Below the pieces are notes generated by a model. It ran no database searches. It saw only the letters and a program-made list of their open reading frames with translations, and was not told the origin of the DNA. 8,582 bases of DNA from Deltaproteobacteria bacterium (lineage in GTDB: Bacteria > Desulfobacterota > Deferrimicrobia > Deferrimicrobiales > Deferrimicrobiaceae): positions 1 through 8,582 of the forward strand of contig PQAK01000188.1 of assembly GCA_003105225.1 (NCBI GenBank), read 5' to 3'. The translations under genes and the position numbers were made by a program. Of this stretch, positions 1 to 5,494 are shown in pieces; position 1 is the first letter of the stretch, and every line of letters starts with the position of its first letter.

Positions 1-649
1 TGACGTGCCCGAAGAGCTCGCTTTCCAGGAGACCCGCCGGGATGGCGGAGCAGTTGACCGTCACCAGGATCCGGTCGGACCGGCGGCTGTTGTAGTGGAT
101 GGCCCGGGCGATCATCTCCTTGCCGGTTCCGCTCTCGCCGAGGACGAGGATGGTGGAGTCGGTCGCGGCGACCTTCCGGACGAGGTCCAGGACCTGTCGG
201 ATCGGCTCGCTCAGCCCCACGATGTTCTCGAACGCGTAGTGCTGGATGGCCTGCGTCTTGAGATGGATGTTCTCTTTCCGGACGGAGGTGAGCTCCAGCG
301 CCCTGCCGACCAGGTTGGAGACTTCCACCACCTTGAACGGCTTCGTGATGTAGTGGAAGGCGCCGAGCTTCATCGCCTGCACCGCGTTTTCCACCGTCCC
401 GAAGGCCGTCATCAGGATGACCTCGCATTTCGGGAGGACGTTTTTTGCGTGGGCGAGGACCGCCAGTCCGTCGACGCCGGGCATCATCAGGTCGGTCAAC
501 ACCACGTCGATATCGTTCCGGTCGATGATCGAGTTCGCCTCGCCGCCCGATTTCGCCACGTGGAGGCGGATCTCGGGGGTCGAAAACACCTCCTTGAGGA
601 GGGCGATCGTCATCTCTTCGTCGTCGGCGATCAGGAGCGATTTCGGCAT
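1..649 (-). CDS. NtrC-family sigma-54-dependent response regulator (C-terminal part beyond the left edge)
   Basis: Reading leftward from ATG at 649, the frame stays open to the window edge, giving about 216 residues. Residues 1-115 are a receiver domain: acidic pair D9-D10, phospho-acceptor D53 in a TDLMMPG context, T81 in LMTAFG, and K103 in the TKPF motif. A helical linker leads to a sigma-54 AAA+ domain starting near residue 140 (FENIVGLSEPI), with a Walker A motif GESGTGKE at 171-178. The visible part ends in ESELFGHV, just before the place where family members carry the GAFTGA loop that contacts sigma-54. The rest of the ATPase and the expected HTH are outside the window. Such proteins activate sigma-54 promoters when phosphorylated by a partner histidine kinase. 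No kinase gene lies upstream. The start has only a weak ribosome site. The gene diverges from flgM, so a flagellar role is possible but inferred. Family assignment is firm; target genes are unknown. Confidence 0.95.
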   Translation of the reverse strand, partial: MPKSLLIADDEEMTIALLKEVFSTPEIRLHVAKSGGEANSIIDRNDIDVVLTDLMMPGVDGLAVLAHAKNVLPKCEVILMTAFGTVENAVQAMKLGAFHYITKPFKVVEVSNLVGRALELTSVRKENIHLKTQAIQHYAFENIVGLSEPIRQVLDLVRKVAATDSTILVLGESGTGKEMIARAIHYNSRRSDRILVTVNCSAIPAGLLESELFGHV

Positions 650-673
650 GGAGCAATTTTACCCCGGATCGGA

Positions 674-701
674 TAAAGTTTCGCCCGGAAAGGGTCGATA
701 T
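674..701 (+). promoter_or_regulatory. Sigma-28 (FliA/SigD) type promoter upstream of flgM
   Basis: TAAAGTTT at 674-681 equals the full enterobacterial sigma-28 -35 consensus. GTCGATAT at 694-701 matches GCCGATAT (the SigD-type -10) at 7 of 8 positions. The gap between the two boxes is 12 bases, one longer than the enterobacterial optimum and within the range accepted for SigD promoters. Transcription would start near 708, leaving about 29 bases before the flgM ATG. Sigma-28-driven flgM is a well-known feedback loop. No expression data are available here; the call rests on motif match plus position. Confidence 0.75.
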
Positions 702-736
702 GGCTTATGCAGGCATAAATCCCCTCCCGGAGACCT

Positions 737-970
737 ATGCGCGTGAACCCCTCGAACCGAAAGGGAAACGGAAACGGAAAAGCGCCCCCCAAGGACGCCG
801 GCGGCGCGCCCGGTTCTCCCCCCGTACAAGCCGGGAAAGGGGGGGGTGTCAAAAAAGTGGCGATCCTGCGGACCGCTTTGGACAGCGGGCAGTATCAAGT
901 GGAAAGCGAGAAGATCGCCGACAAGATGGCAAGGGACGCGGTACGGGAAATCCGCAGCAGGCTCCGGTAA
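737..970 (+). CDS. flgM: FlgM-like anti-sigma-28 factor
   Basis: A 77-residue protein whose second half, residues 39-77, has the FlgM signature: a KVAILRTAL helix, then SGQYQVESEKIADKM, then an amphipathic basic end. In FlgM this region binds and silences sigma-28 (FliA) until the hook is finished and FlgM is exported through the flagellar secretion system. The first 38 residues are polar and rich in Gly, Asn, Lys and Pro, as expected for the disordered export half. At 77 residues it is a little short against the usual 90-100. The ATG at 737 has a GGAG four bases upstream (729-732), and a sigma-28-like promoter lies in front. A GGAAAC hexamer repeat (about 763-780) and a run of eight G (839-846) fall in the linker. 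No other flagellar gene is visible. Identity is likely from the C-terminal half; the N-terminal half carries no family signal. Confidence 0.8.
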   Translation: MRVNPSNRKGNGNGKAPPKDAGGAPGSPPVQAGKGGGVKKVAILRTALDSGQYQVESEKIADKMARDAVREIRSRLR

Positions 971-1007
971 TCGACTTTCCCCCATTCTTCGGTGTAACCT
1001 GATCGAC

Positions 1008-1376
1008 GTGGCCCGGACCCGTTTTCAGGAAATCCTGCGGCAGGCGCTGGACGATCTCCCGGAGCTCTTCCGCCAGGCGCTGGACAACGTATCGGTCGTG
1101 GTGGAGGACTGGCCCCCCGACTGGCTTCTGGACGAATTGGAGGTCCCTCCCGAGGAAACGTTGTACGGCTTCTATCACGGCGTTCCCCTGCCGGAGCGCT
1201 CGGTTTCCCTCTCGGGCAACCTGCCGGACAAGATCTCGATCTATCGGGGCCCCCTGGAGGAGGACTTCCCGGAGCCGGGGGAGCTGCGGCGGGAGATCCG
1301 GACGACCCTGCTTCACGAGATCGGCCATTATTTCGGGATGGACGAAGAGGATCTCGACCGTCTCGGATACCGGTAG
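1008..1376 (+). CDS. Small zinc metallopeptidase, Zincin_1-like family (HExxH)
   Basis: The GTG start at 1008 gives 122 residues, the usual size for this family of compact minimal metalloproteases of unknown substrate. The N-terminal half (RFQEILRQALDDLPELFRQ, then a VVVEDWPP segment) and the middle part (LYGFYHGVPL, DKISIYRGP) are typical of the family. The zinc motif HEIGH is at residues 103-107, followed by the conserved GMDEEDL, which probably supplies the third ligand. There is no signal peptide, so it should act in the cytoplasm. It starts 37 bases after flgM and may be co-transcribed. The frame is open back to 846, but the extra residues are out-of-frame flgM sequence with no family likeness, so the later GTG is preferred despite a weak ribosome site. 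Family assignment is confident; substrate and any flagellar link are unknown. Confidence 0.85.
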   Translation: MARTRFQEILRQALDDLPELFRQALDNVSVVVEDWPPDWLLDELEVPPEETLYGFYHGVPLPERSVSLSGNLPDKISIYRGPLEEDFPEPGELRREIRTTLLHEIGHYFGMDEEDLDRLGYR

Positions 1377-1406
1377 CGAACGACACCCTCCCGGCCGATT
1401 TTTTTT
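1363..1406 (+). terminator. Probable rho-independent terminator after the metallopeptidase gene
   Basis: TCGG and CCGG (1363-1366, 1370-1373) can pair with CCGG and CCGA (1391-1398), with a three-base bulge and a 17-base loop. Eight T follow directly at 1399-1406. The stem starts inside the last codons of the metallopeptidase gene. The bulge and large loop make it weaker than a textbook terminator, but the T-run right after the stem supports the call. Confidence 0.5.
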
Positions 1407-1449
1407 CCCTGCCGTTCTTCATTTAGGTATACAGTATACGAAAATCGGC
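1394..1449. repeat. 9-bp perfect inverted repeat with 38-base centre
   Basis: GCCGATTTT at 1394-1402 and AAAATCGGC at 1441-1449 are exact reverse complements and bracket the GTATAC palindrome at 1427-1439. The left arm overlaps the 3' side of the probable terminator stem and its T-run. It could be an extended operator, an alternative RNA fold, or chance. Confidence 0.5.
1427..1439. promoter_or_regulatory. GTATAC-A-GTATAC palindrome, candidate operator or promoter element
   Basis: Two copies of the self-complementary hexamer GTATAC are separated by one A, forming a 13-bp symmetric site in otherwise GC-rich DNA, 64 bases before the ATG at 1504. The symmetry and size suit a dimeric HTH repressor. 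The AT-rich TATACA or TATACG inside it could also serve as a -10 box, although no convincing -35 lies 16-18 bases upstream. The binding protein is unknown. Confidence 0.4.
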
Positions 1450-1455
1450 AAGCGT

Positions 1456-1482
1456 CGCGGTGGTCCCGGACGCACCACCGTG
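1456..1482 (+). other. Leader hairpin upstream of the gene at 1504
   Basis: CGCGGTGGT (1456-1464) pairs with ACCACCGTG (1474-1482) over nine base pairs, including one G-U, around a nine-base loop. It ends ten bases before the AGGGGG ribosome site at 1492-1497, so a transcript from the GTATAC region would carry it in its 5' leader. It spans the alternative GTG start at 1480. Whether it has a role is not known. Confidence 0.4.
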
Positions 1483-1503
1483 CACGGCGAAAGGGGGAAG
1501 GCG

Positions 1504-2448
1504 ATGCTTGCGTTGCGCCGCGTTTTCATCGACGGACCCGCACGCCCCGATCTGGTCCTGCTTCACTTTACGGCCGCCCCGGAAGAGGCGAAGGACCGGG
1601 TGATCGCCCGTGCATCGCTGGTCCTGACGCCGACCGGGAAACCCCGTCAGCGGGAAGGGCGCATCTTCCTCCCGTCCCCGCTGCCGGGCAGGCGGTTCCT
1701 GGTGCGCTACTTCTACTCGACCATCGGCGGCGGCTCCGAATGGTTTTCCCCCGTCTACGAGGTACCCGTGCCTTGCGATGAAGTTGCGGGGGACCTGGTC
1801 CCGATGGAAGAGACCGACTCCGGAAACCTGCCGCCCGCGCCCGGGGCCGGGTGGTTCCGGCTCCTGCTTCCGGCGCGGAACGGCGAGCCGCGGACGGGTA
1901 CGGTGCGTTTCGGATTCGGGGCGATGCGGAAGAAGCCTTCCCCCTCCCTGTGCCGGGCCGCGATCTCCGTGGAAGGGAACCTCCCCGTCATCGAGGTTCC
2001 GGAAGCGCTGTCGGTTCTCAAGAACCGCCCGATGCCCTTCTACCTGTACCACGTTGCGGGCGAGAACGGCCTGCTGGTGGCCGACAAGATCAATTGCGCC
2101 CGGCTCACCCTTCGGGACGAGGAGGGGTCCGTGGTCTGCGCGCGCATCCTCTGGGGGGACCCCACCTGGAACGCCCAGAACTTCTCCGCAATGGAGGTCA
2201 AGAACTTCGCCGCCCGGGAGGGGAGGGCGTCGAACTACTTTTTCGCGGGGGATCGGGAGGCGTTCCTCCGGACGCGGTCCGAGGCGATCGGAGCCCATCC
2301 GCTTCCCAGGACGTTCGAGGCGTTCGTCTTCGGACCCGAGGGGAGCGTCGTCGAGTACTGCTACCAGGTGCTCCTGCGCCGTCCCGGCGGAACCGTCGCG
2401 GCGGCCTGGCGGAACCGCGAAGGCGGCAACTGGAGCGTCACGCTGTAG
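1504..2448 (+). CDS. Unrecognised 314-residue, probably beta-rich protein
   Basis: I do not recognise this family. The ATG at 1504 is preferred over an in-frame GTG at 1480 because AGGGGG lies six bases upstream. There is no signal peptide or membrane span, so it should be cytoplasmic. The sequence looks like several beta-sandwich blocks. An N-terminal block of alternating hydrophobic strands ends in VRYFYSTIGGGSEWFSPVYE. A middle block centres on PFYLYHVAGENGLLVADK and ILWGDPTWNAQNF. A C-terminal block ends in YCYQVLLRRPGG and a Trp/Asn-rich tail (AAWRNREGGNWSVTL). Aromatic-rich turns with Trp and Asn recall carbohydrate-binding or Ig-like modules, but this is a weak impression. No catalytic motif is evident. 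Codon use and GC match the neighbours, so it is a real gene by coding character. It converges on hisC with only 12 bases between the stops. Confidence 0.8.
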   Translation: MLALRRVFIDGPARPDLVLLHFTAAPEEAKDRVIARASLVLTPTGKPRQREGRIFLPSPLPGRRFLVRYFYSTIGGGSEWFSPVYEVPVPCDEVAGDLVPMEETDSGNLPPAPGAGWFRLLLPARNGEPRTGTVRFGFGAMRKKPSPSLCRAAISVEGNLPVIEVPEALSVLKNRPMPFYLYHVAGENGLLVADKINCARLTLRDEEGSVVCARILWGDPTWNAQNFSAMEVKNFAAREGRASNYFFAGDREAFLRTRSEAIGAHPLPRTFEAFVFGPEGSVVEYCYQVLLRRPGGTVAAAWRNREGGNWSVTL

Positions 2449-2460
2449 GGGCCGGGAACG

Positions 2461-3507
2461 CTATCGGATCCCGCGAAGCGCCGCCAGCAGCGCGTCGATC
2501 TCTCCGTCCGTGCCCACGGTGATGCGCAGGCAGCCGGATAGCCGGGGGGTGCCGAAGAAGCGCACCAGGATCCTGCGCTCCTTCAATTCCTGGTAGACCG
2601 GCCGCGCCGATTTCCCGTTCTTCCTCCGCGCCAGGACGAAGTTCGATCGCGAGGGATACGGCGCGAACCCGACCGACGGCAGCGCGGCGATCAGCCGCTC
2701 CCGGGTCTTCCGGATCCTTTCCGCGTTGCGTTCCATCCAGCCGAGGTCGGACAGCGCCGCCTCCCCGGCGGCGATGCCCAGGCGGCTCATGTTGTAGGAG
2801 TCCTTCACCTTGTTCAGCCCCTCGATGATCCGCGGGTGCGCGAACCCCAGCCCGATCCGCATTCCCGCCAGGGAGAACGACTTGGACAGCGTCCGCAGGA
2901 CGATCACGTTCTCCCGCTCCCGCGCCAGGGACAGGGCGTTGTCCTCCGCGAAGTCCGCGTACGCCTCGTCGACCACCAGCAGGCCGGGGACGCGGTCGGC
3001 CAGCCGGGAAAGGTCCTCGAGCGGGACCGCGGTCCCCGACGGGGAATTCGGGTTGGCCACCATCGTGACGCCCGCCCGCGCGCGGAACAGGGCGTTCGGC
3101 AGGGAATAATCGTCCGGGTACGGGATGCCCAGGAGCTTCCCCCCCTGGATCCGCACGAGGGTCTCGTAGAGCGTATACGTCGGGACGGGGCAGCAGAGCG
3201 CGTCCTTTTCCCCGATGAAGGCGCGCGCGATCATGGCCAGCAGGTCGTCCGACCCGTTTCCCGCGACCACCTGCGAAAGATCGAATCCGTAAGTGAGCGC
3301 GGCCCGCCGACGCAGCGGCGTCGCATCCGGGTCGGGATAGAGCCGGAGCGAATCCTTCGCCTCGGCGAGTATGGCGCGCCGCACGCGGGGGGAGGGCGGA
3401 TAGGGATTCTCGTTCGTGTTGAGCTTGACGAAGCCGCCCTCCTGCGGCTGCTCGCCGGGCTGGTACCCCTGCATGCGCGCGATGTTCGGCCGGAACGCGA
3501 CGGTCAA
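2461..3507 (-). CDS. hisC: Histidinol-phosphate aminotransferase (HisC type)
   Basis: A PLP-dependent fold-type I aminotransferase of 348 residues, close to the 350 usual for HisC, which converts imidazole acetol phosphate and glutamate into histidinol phosphate. Visible marks: KLNTNENPYPPSP near the N-terminus (substrate loop), GNGSDD (cofactor phosphate region), NPNSPSGT at 152-159 (a variant of the NPNxPTG motif), DEAYADF with D180 and Y183, the PLP lysine K209 in TLSKSFSLAGMRIG, and LRITVGT near the end (substrate carboxylate Arg). The start is a TTG at 3507 that overlaps the TGA of the upstream aminotransferase as TTGA. A run of seven G (3513-3519, as read on the minus strand) serves as ribosome site. 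The frame is open much further upstream, but that part is antisense-frame shadow. No other his gene is nearby, so activity on aromatic amino acids cannot be excluded. Confidence 0.93.
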   Translation of the reverse strand: MTVAFRPNIARMQGYQPGEQPQEGGFVKLNTNENPYPPSPRVRRAILAEAKDSLRLYPDPDATPLRRRAALTYGFDLSQVVAGNGSDDLLAMIARAFIGEKDALCCPVPTYTLYETLVRIQGGKLLGIPYPDDYSLPNALFRARAGVTMVANPNSPSGTAVPLEDLSRLADRVPGLLVVDEAYADFAEDNALSLARERENVIVLRTLSKSFSLAGMRIGLGFAHPRIIEGLNKVKDSYNMSRLGIAAGEAALSDLGWMERNAERIRKTRERLIAALPSVGFAPYPSRSNFVLARRKNGKSARPVYQELKERRILVRFFGTPRLSGCLRITVGTDGEIDALLAALRGIR

Positions 3508-4706
3508 GCCCGCCCCCCCTTCCTCCCGAAGAAGCGGCTCCCCAGCCTCCTCCACGCCGGCAGCGACCGTTCGACGGTCTTCGGATCCATGCAGTAGGCG
3601 ACCCGGAAATATCCCTTCCGGCCGAAGCCGCTCCCGGGGACCACCAGGATGTTTTCCTCGAGCGCCGCCGCGATGAACCGCATCTCGTCCTCGGCGGGCG
3701 ACCGCGGGAACAGGTAGAAGGCGCCGCCGGGCGGAACCACGGAAAATCCCGACTCCATAAGGGTCGCGACGAGCGATTCCCGGTTTTTCGTATAGACCGA
3801 CATGTCGGCCTCGATCCCCTGGAATCCGGCCACCGCGCGCTGCATGATGGAAGGCGCGTTGACGAATCCCAGCACGCGGTTGCAGAACACGCAGGCGTCG
3901 GCCACCTCCTCGGCGTCCGCCGCGTCCGGGCTGACGGCGAGGTACCCGATCCGCTCTCCCGCCAGGTTGAGGTCCTTGGAGTGGGAATAGACCACGATCG
4001 TATTGGACAGCGAGGCGGCGGGGGGGGAAAACTCCGACCCCGGGTAGACGATTTTCCGGTACGGCTCGTCGGAGAGGACGTAGATCGGCCCTCCCGCGCG
4101 CTTTTCCCCTCCCGAGAGGATGCCGGAGAGCGCCGTAAGCGCCTCGGACGGGTAGACGGCGCCGGTGGGATTGTTGGGGCTGTTGAGGATCAGCGCCTTC
4201 GTCCGGCCGGTGATCGCCGCGCGGATCGCATCGAGGTCGAGCTGGAAATCGCCGGCGGATTCCGCCACGACCGGGACCCCGCCCGCATTGCGGATGTAGA
4301 ACAGGTACTCCACGAAATAGGGGGCGATGACGATCACCTCGTCCCCGGGGGACAGCAGCGCCCGCAAGGCGACGTTCAGCGCACCGGCGGCCCCTACGGT
4401 CATCACGACCAGGCCGGAGGTGAAATCGAGCCCGGTCCCCTTGCGGAGGTCCTCCGCCACGCTCCGGCGGACGTCCGGGAACCCGGCGTTCGGCATGTAC
4501 TTGTGCAGGTCCGGCGGAGGGCTTGCGGCGAGGTGCGCAATCTCCCTCGCCAAGGGAGCCGGGGGGGCGCCGTACGGGTTCCCGAGGCTGAAGTCGAAAA
4601 CGTTTTCCGGACCCATCCTCGCCTTCAGAATGGCGCCTTCCTCGAACATCTTCCGGATCCACGATCCTTGCCGGATCGCTTCCATGATCGCAGGGGATGC
4701 GGGCAT
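3504..4706 (-). CDS. Class I/II PLP-dependent aminotransferase (aspartate/aromatic aminotransferase-like)
   Basis: The ATG at 4706 is chosen because AAAGGAG (4712-4718) stands five bases upstream; it gives 400 residues, standard for the family. Motifs in order: ENVFDFSLGNP near residue 40, HKYMPNAGFPDVR (substrate/PLP entry), TVGAAGALN (cofactor phosphate region), NSPNNPTG with N179, SDEPY with D213 and Y216, the PLP lysine K244 in SHSKDLNLAGERIG with R252, and FRVAYCM with the carboxylate-binding Arg near the C-terminus. Such enzymes move amino groups between glutamate or aspartate and 2-oxo acids in the cytoplasm. The exact substrate cannot be read from sequence. It is the first gene of a two-gene unit with hisC, sharing a 4-bp stop/start overlap. 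A pair of related aminotransferases suggests a shared amino acid pathway. Confidence 0.92.
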   Translation of the reverse strand: MPASPAIMEAIRQGSWIRKMFEEGAILKARMGPENVFDFSLGNPYGAPPAPLAREIAHLAASPPPDLHKYMPNAGFPDVRRSVAEDLRKGTGLDFTSGLVVMTVGAAGALNVALRALLSPGDEVIVIAPYFVEYLFYIRNAGGVPVVAESAGDFQLDLDAIRAAITGRTKALILNSPNNPTGAVYPSEALTALSGILSGGEKRAGGPIYVLSDEPYRKIVYPGSEFSPPAASLSNTIVVYSHSKDLNLAGERIGYLAVSPDAADAEEVADACVFCNRVLGFVNAPSIMQRAVAGFQGIEADMSVYTKNRESLVATLMESGFSVVPPGGAFYLFPRSPAEDEMRFIAAALEENILVVPGSGFGRKGYFRVAYCMDPKTVERSLPAWRRLGSRFFGRKGGRA

Positions 4707-4729
4707 CGCTTCTCCTTTCGGTGCCCTAC

Positions 4730-4759
4730 ACGATACGTCATCGAAAGGCCGGAATTCAA
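4730..4759 (-). promoter_or_regulatory. Candidate sigma-70 promoter for the aminotransferase-hisC unit
   Basis: On the minus strand TTGAAT (4759-4754) and TATCGT (4735-4730) are separated by 18 bases, each matching 4 of 6 consensus positions. Transcription would begin near 4723, just ahead of the AAAGGAG ribosome site. Match quality is moderate; position supports it. Confidence 0.4.
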
Positions 4760-4781
4760 GGCGAAAGGCCCGCATAATCCG

Positions 4782-4810
4782 TTGAATCCCGGAGGCGGTT
4801 GGCCTACATT
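4782..4810 (+). promoter_or_regulatory. Candidate sigma-70 promoter for the lipoprotein operon
   Basis: TTGAAT (4782-4787) and TACATT (4805-4810) are spaced by 17 bases, each 4 of 6 to consensus, followed by an AT-rich patch. Transcription would start near 4817, leaving about 46 bases before the GTG at 4863. It lies back to back with the candidate promoter of the aminotransferase unit. Confidence 0.45.
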
Positions 4811-4852
4811 AAAAAGGATTGAGGCATTCCCGCCGTCCATTCCGGTTCGTAT

Positions 4853-4857
4853 GGGAG
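4853..4857 (+). promoter_or_regulatory. Ribosome binding site that decides the lipoprotein start
   Basis: GGGAG ends five bases before the GTG at 4863. An in-frame ATG at 4851 overlaps this site and has no comparable signal of its own upstream, so the GTG is the better start. Confidence 0.6.
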
Positions 4858-4862
4858 AAGCC

Positions 4863-5486
4863 GTGAAACGCATCCATCTTTCTCTGCCGCTGGCCGCGCT
4901 GATCCTCTGGGGGACCTTGTACGGGTGCGCGCCGGCGAACGTGCTCACCATCCCCAGGGACCTTGCCCGCGAGGCGGCGCCGCCCGCTGCGGGAACGGGA
5001 GAGGGGGCGGCGGTCGCCGTGCTCGACTTTGCCTGGTCGGGGCCTCCGTCCGGCGAGATCGGCCGGGATTTCGACCTCGTCCGGCCGATCGTGTGGAAAG
5101 GGAATCCCGGCAAATCGATCGCCGACCTGATCGCCGGCGCCCTGGCGGAAAAGGGGATCGCCGCCGTGCGCGCCGCCGGGGAGGCGGATGCGCCGCCCGA
5201 TGTCTCCGCCAGGGTGTGGGGCAGCCTCGAGGAATTTCGCGTCAACGTCAAGCGCGTCGGGGTGGTCAAGGTGGAAGAGGAGGCGGTCGCGACGCTGAAA
5301 GTCCAGGGGGTCTCCCCGGGCGTTCCGGAAGGGTGGAACACCACCGTTTCCTCCTCCTACATGGACGACTACCCCTACGTCACCCCGTTCGTGGTCTACG
5401 ACACGATCAATGCCGCGGCCAATGCCGCCGCCGATGAAGCGGTGCGCCGCCTGCTGGCGGCGGGAGTCGTCTCCGCTCCGAAATAA
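4863..5486 (+). CDS. Envelope lipoprotein of unknown function
   Basis: A 207-residue protein with a clear lipoprotein signal: basic start VKRIH, hydrophobic stretch from about residue 6 to 19, and a LYGC lipobox with the lipidated cysteine at residue 22. The mature part has a strand-like VAVLDFAW near the start, a helix SIADLIAGALAEKGI, a long strand region (VSARVWGSLEEFRVNVKRV, VKVEEEAVATLKVQ), and a terminal helix rich in Ala (DTINAAANAAADEAVRRLL). This layout recalls YajG-like and ABC-auxiliary lipoproteins of the outer membrane, but I cannot assign a family with certainty. The residue after the cysteine is Ala, so no inner-membrane retention Asp is present. It is the first gene of a likely operon; the next start lies eight bases after its stop. 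Confidence 0.82.
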   Translation: MKRIHLSLPLAALILWGTLYGCAPANVLTIPRDLAREAAPPAAGTGEGAAVAVLDFAWSGPPSGEIGRDFDLVRPIVWKGNPGKSIADLIAGALAEKGIAAVRAAGEADAPPDVSARVWGSLEEFRVNVKRVGVVKVEEEAVATLKVQGVSPGVPEGWNTTVSSSYMDDYPYVTPFVVYDTINAAANAAADEAVRRLLAAGVVSAPK

Positions 5487-5494
5487 GCGCACGG

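Noticed and set aside
702..715. Possible sigma-54 promoter (GG...GC) before flgM
   Set aside because: The GG to GC spacing is one base short of the strict requirement and the flanks do not match the consensus; the sigma-28 match explains the region better.
763..780. GGAAAC hexamer repeat in flgM as a phase-variable element
   Set aside because: A six-base unit does not change the reading frame and there are under three perfect copies; it only lengthens the Gly/Asn/Lys linker.
846..1007. Longer start for the metallopeptidase at GTG 846
   Set aside because: A G-rich stretch precedes it, but the extra residues are out-of-frame flgM sequence and the family's usual length fits the GTG at 1008.
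1423..2298. Long minus-strand open frame opposite the unknown 314-aa gene
   Set aside because: It is low-complexity in Arg, Gly and Pro, as expected from the antisense of a high-GC gene, and lacks any family motif or ribosome site; the plus-strand gene has both a good start and normal composition.
3981..4850. Upstream extension of the lipoprotein frame across the aminotransferase
   Set aside because: The extension is antisense shadow of the aminotransferase. The ribosome site and signal peptide place the start at 4863.
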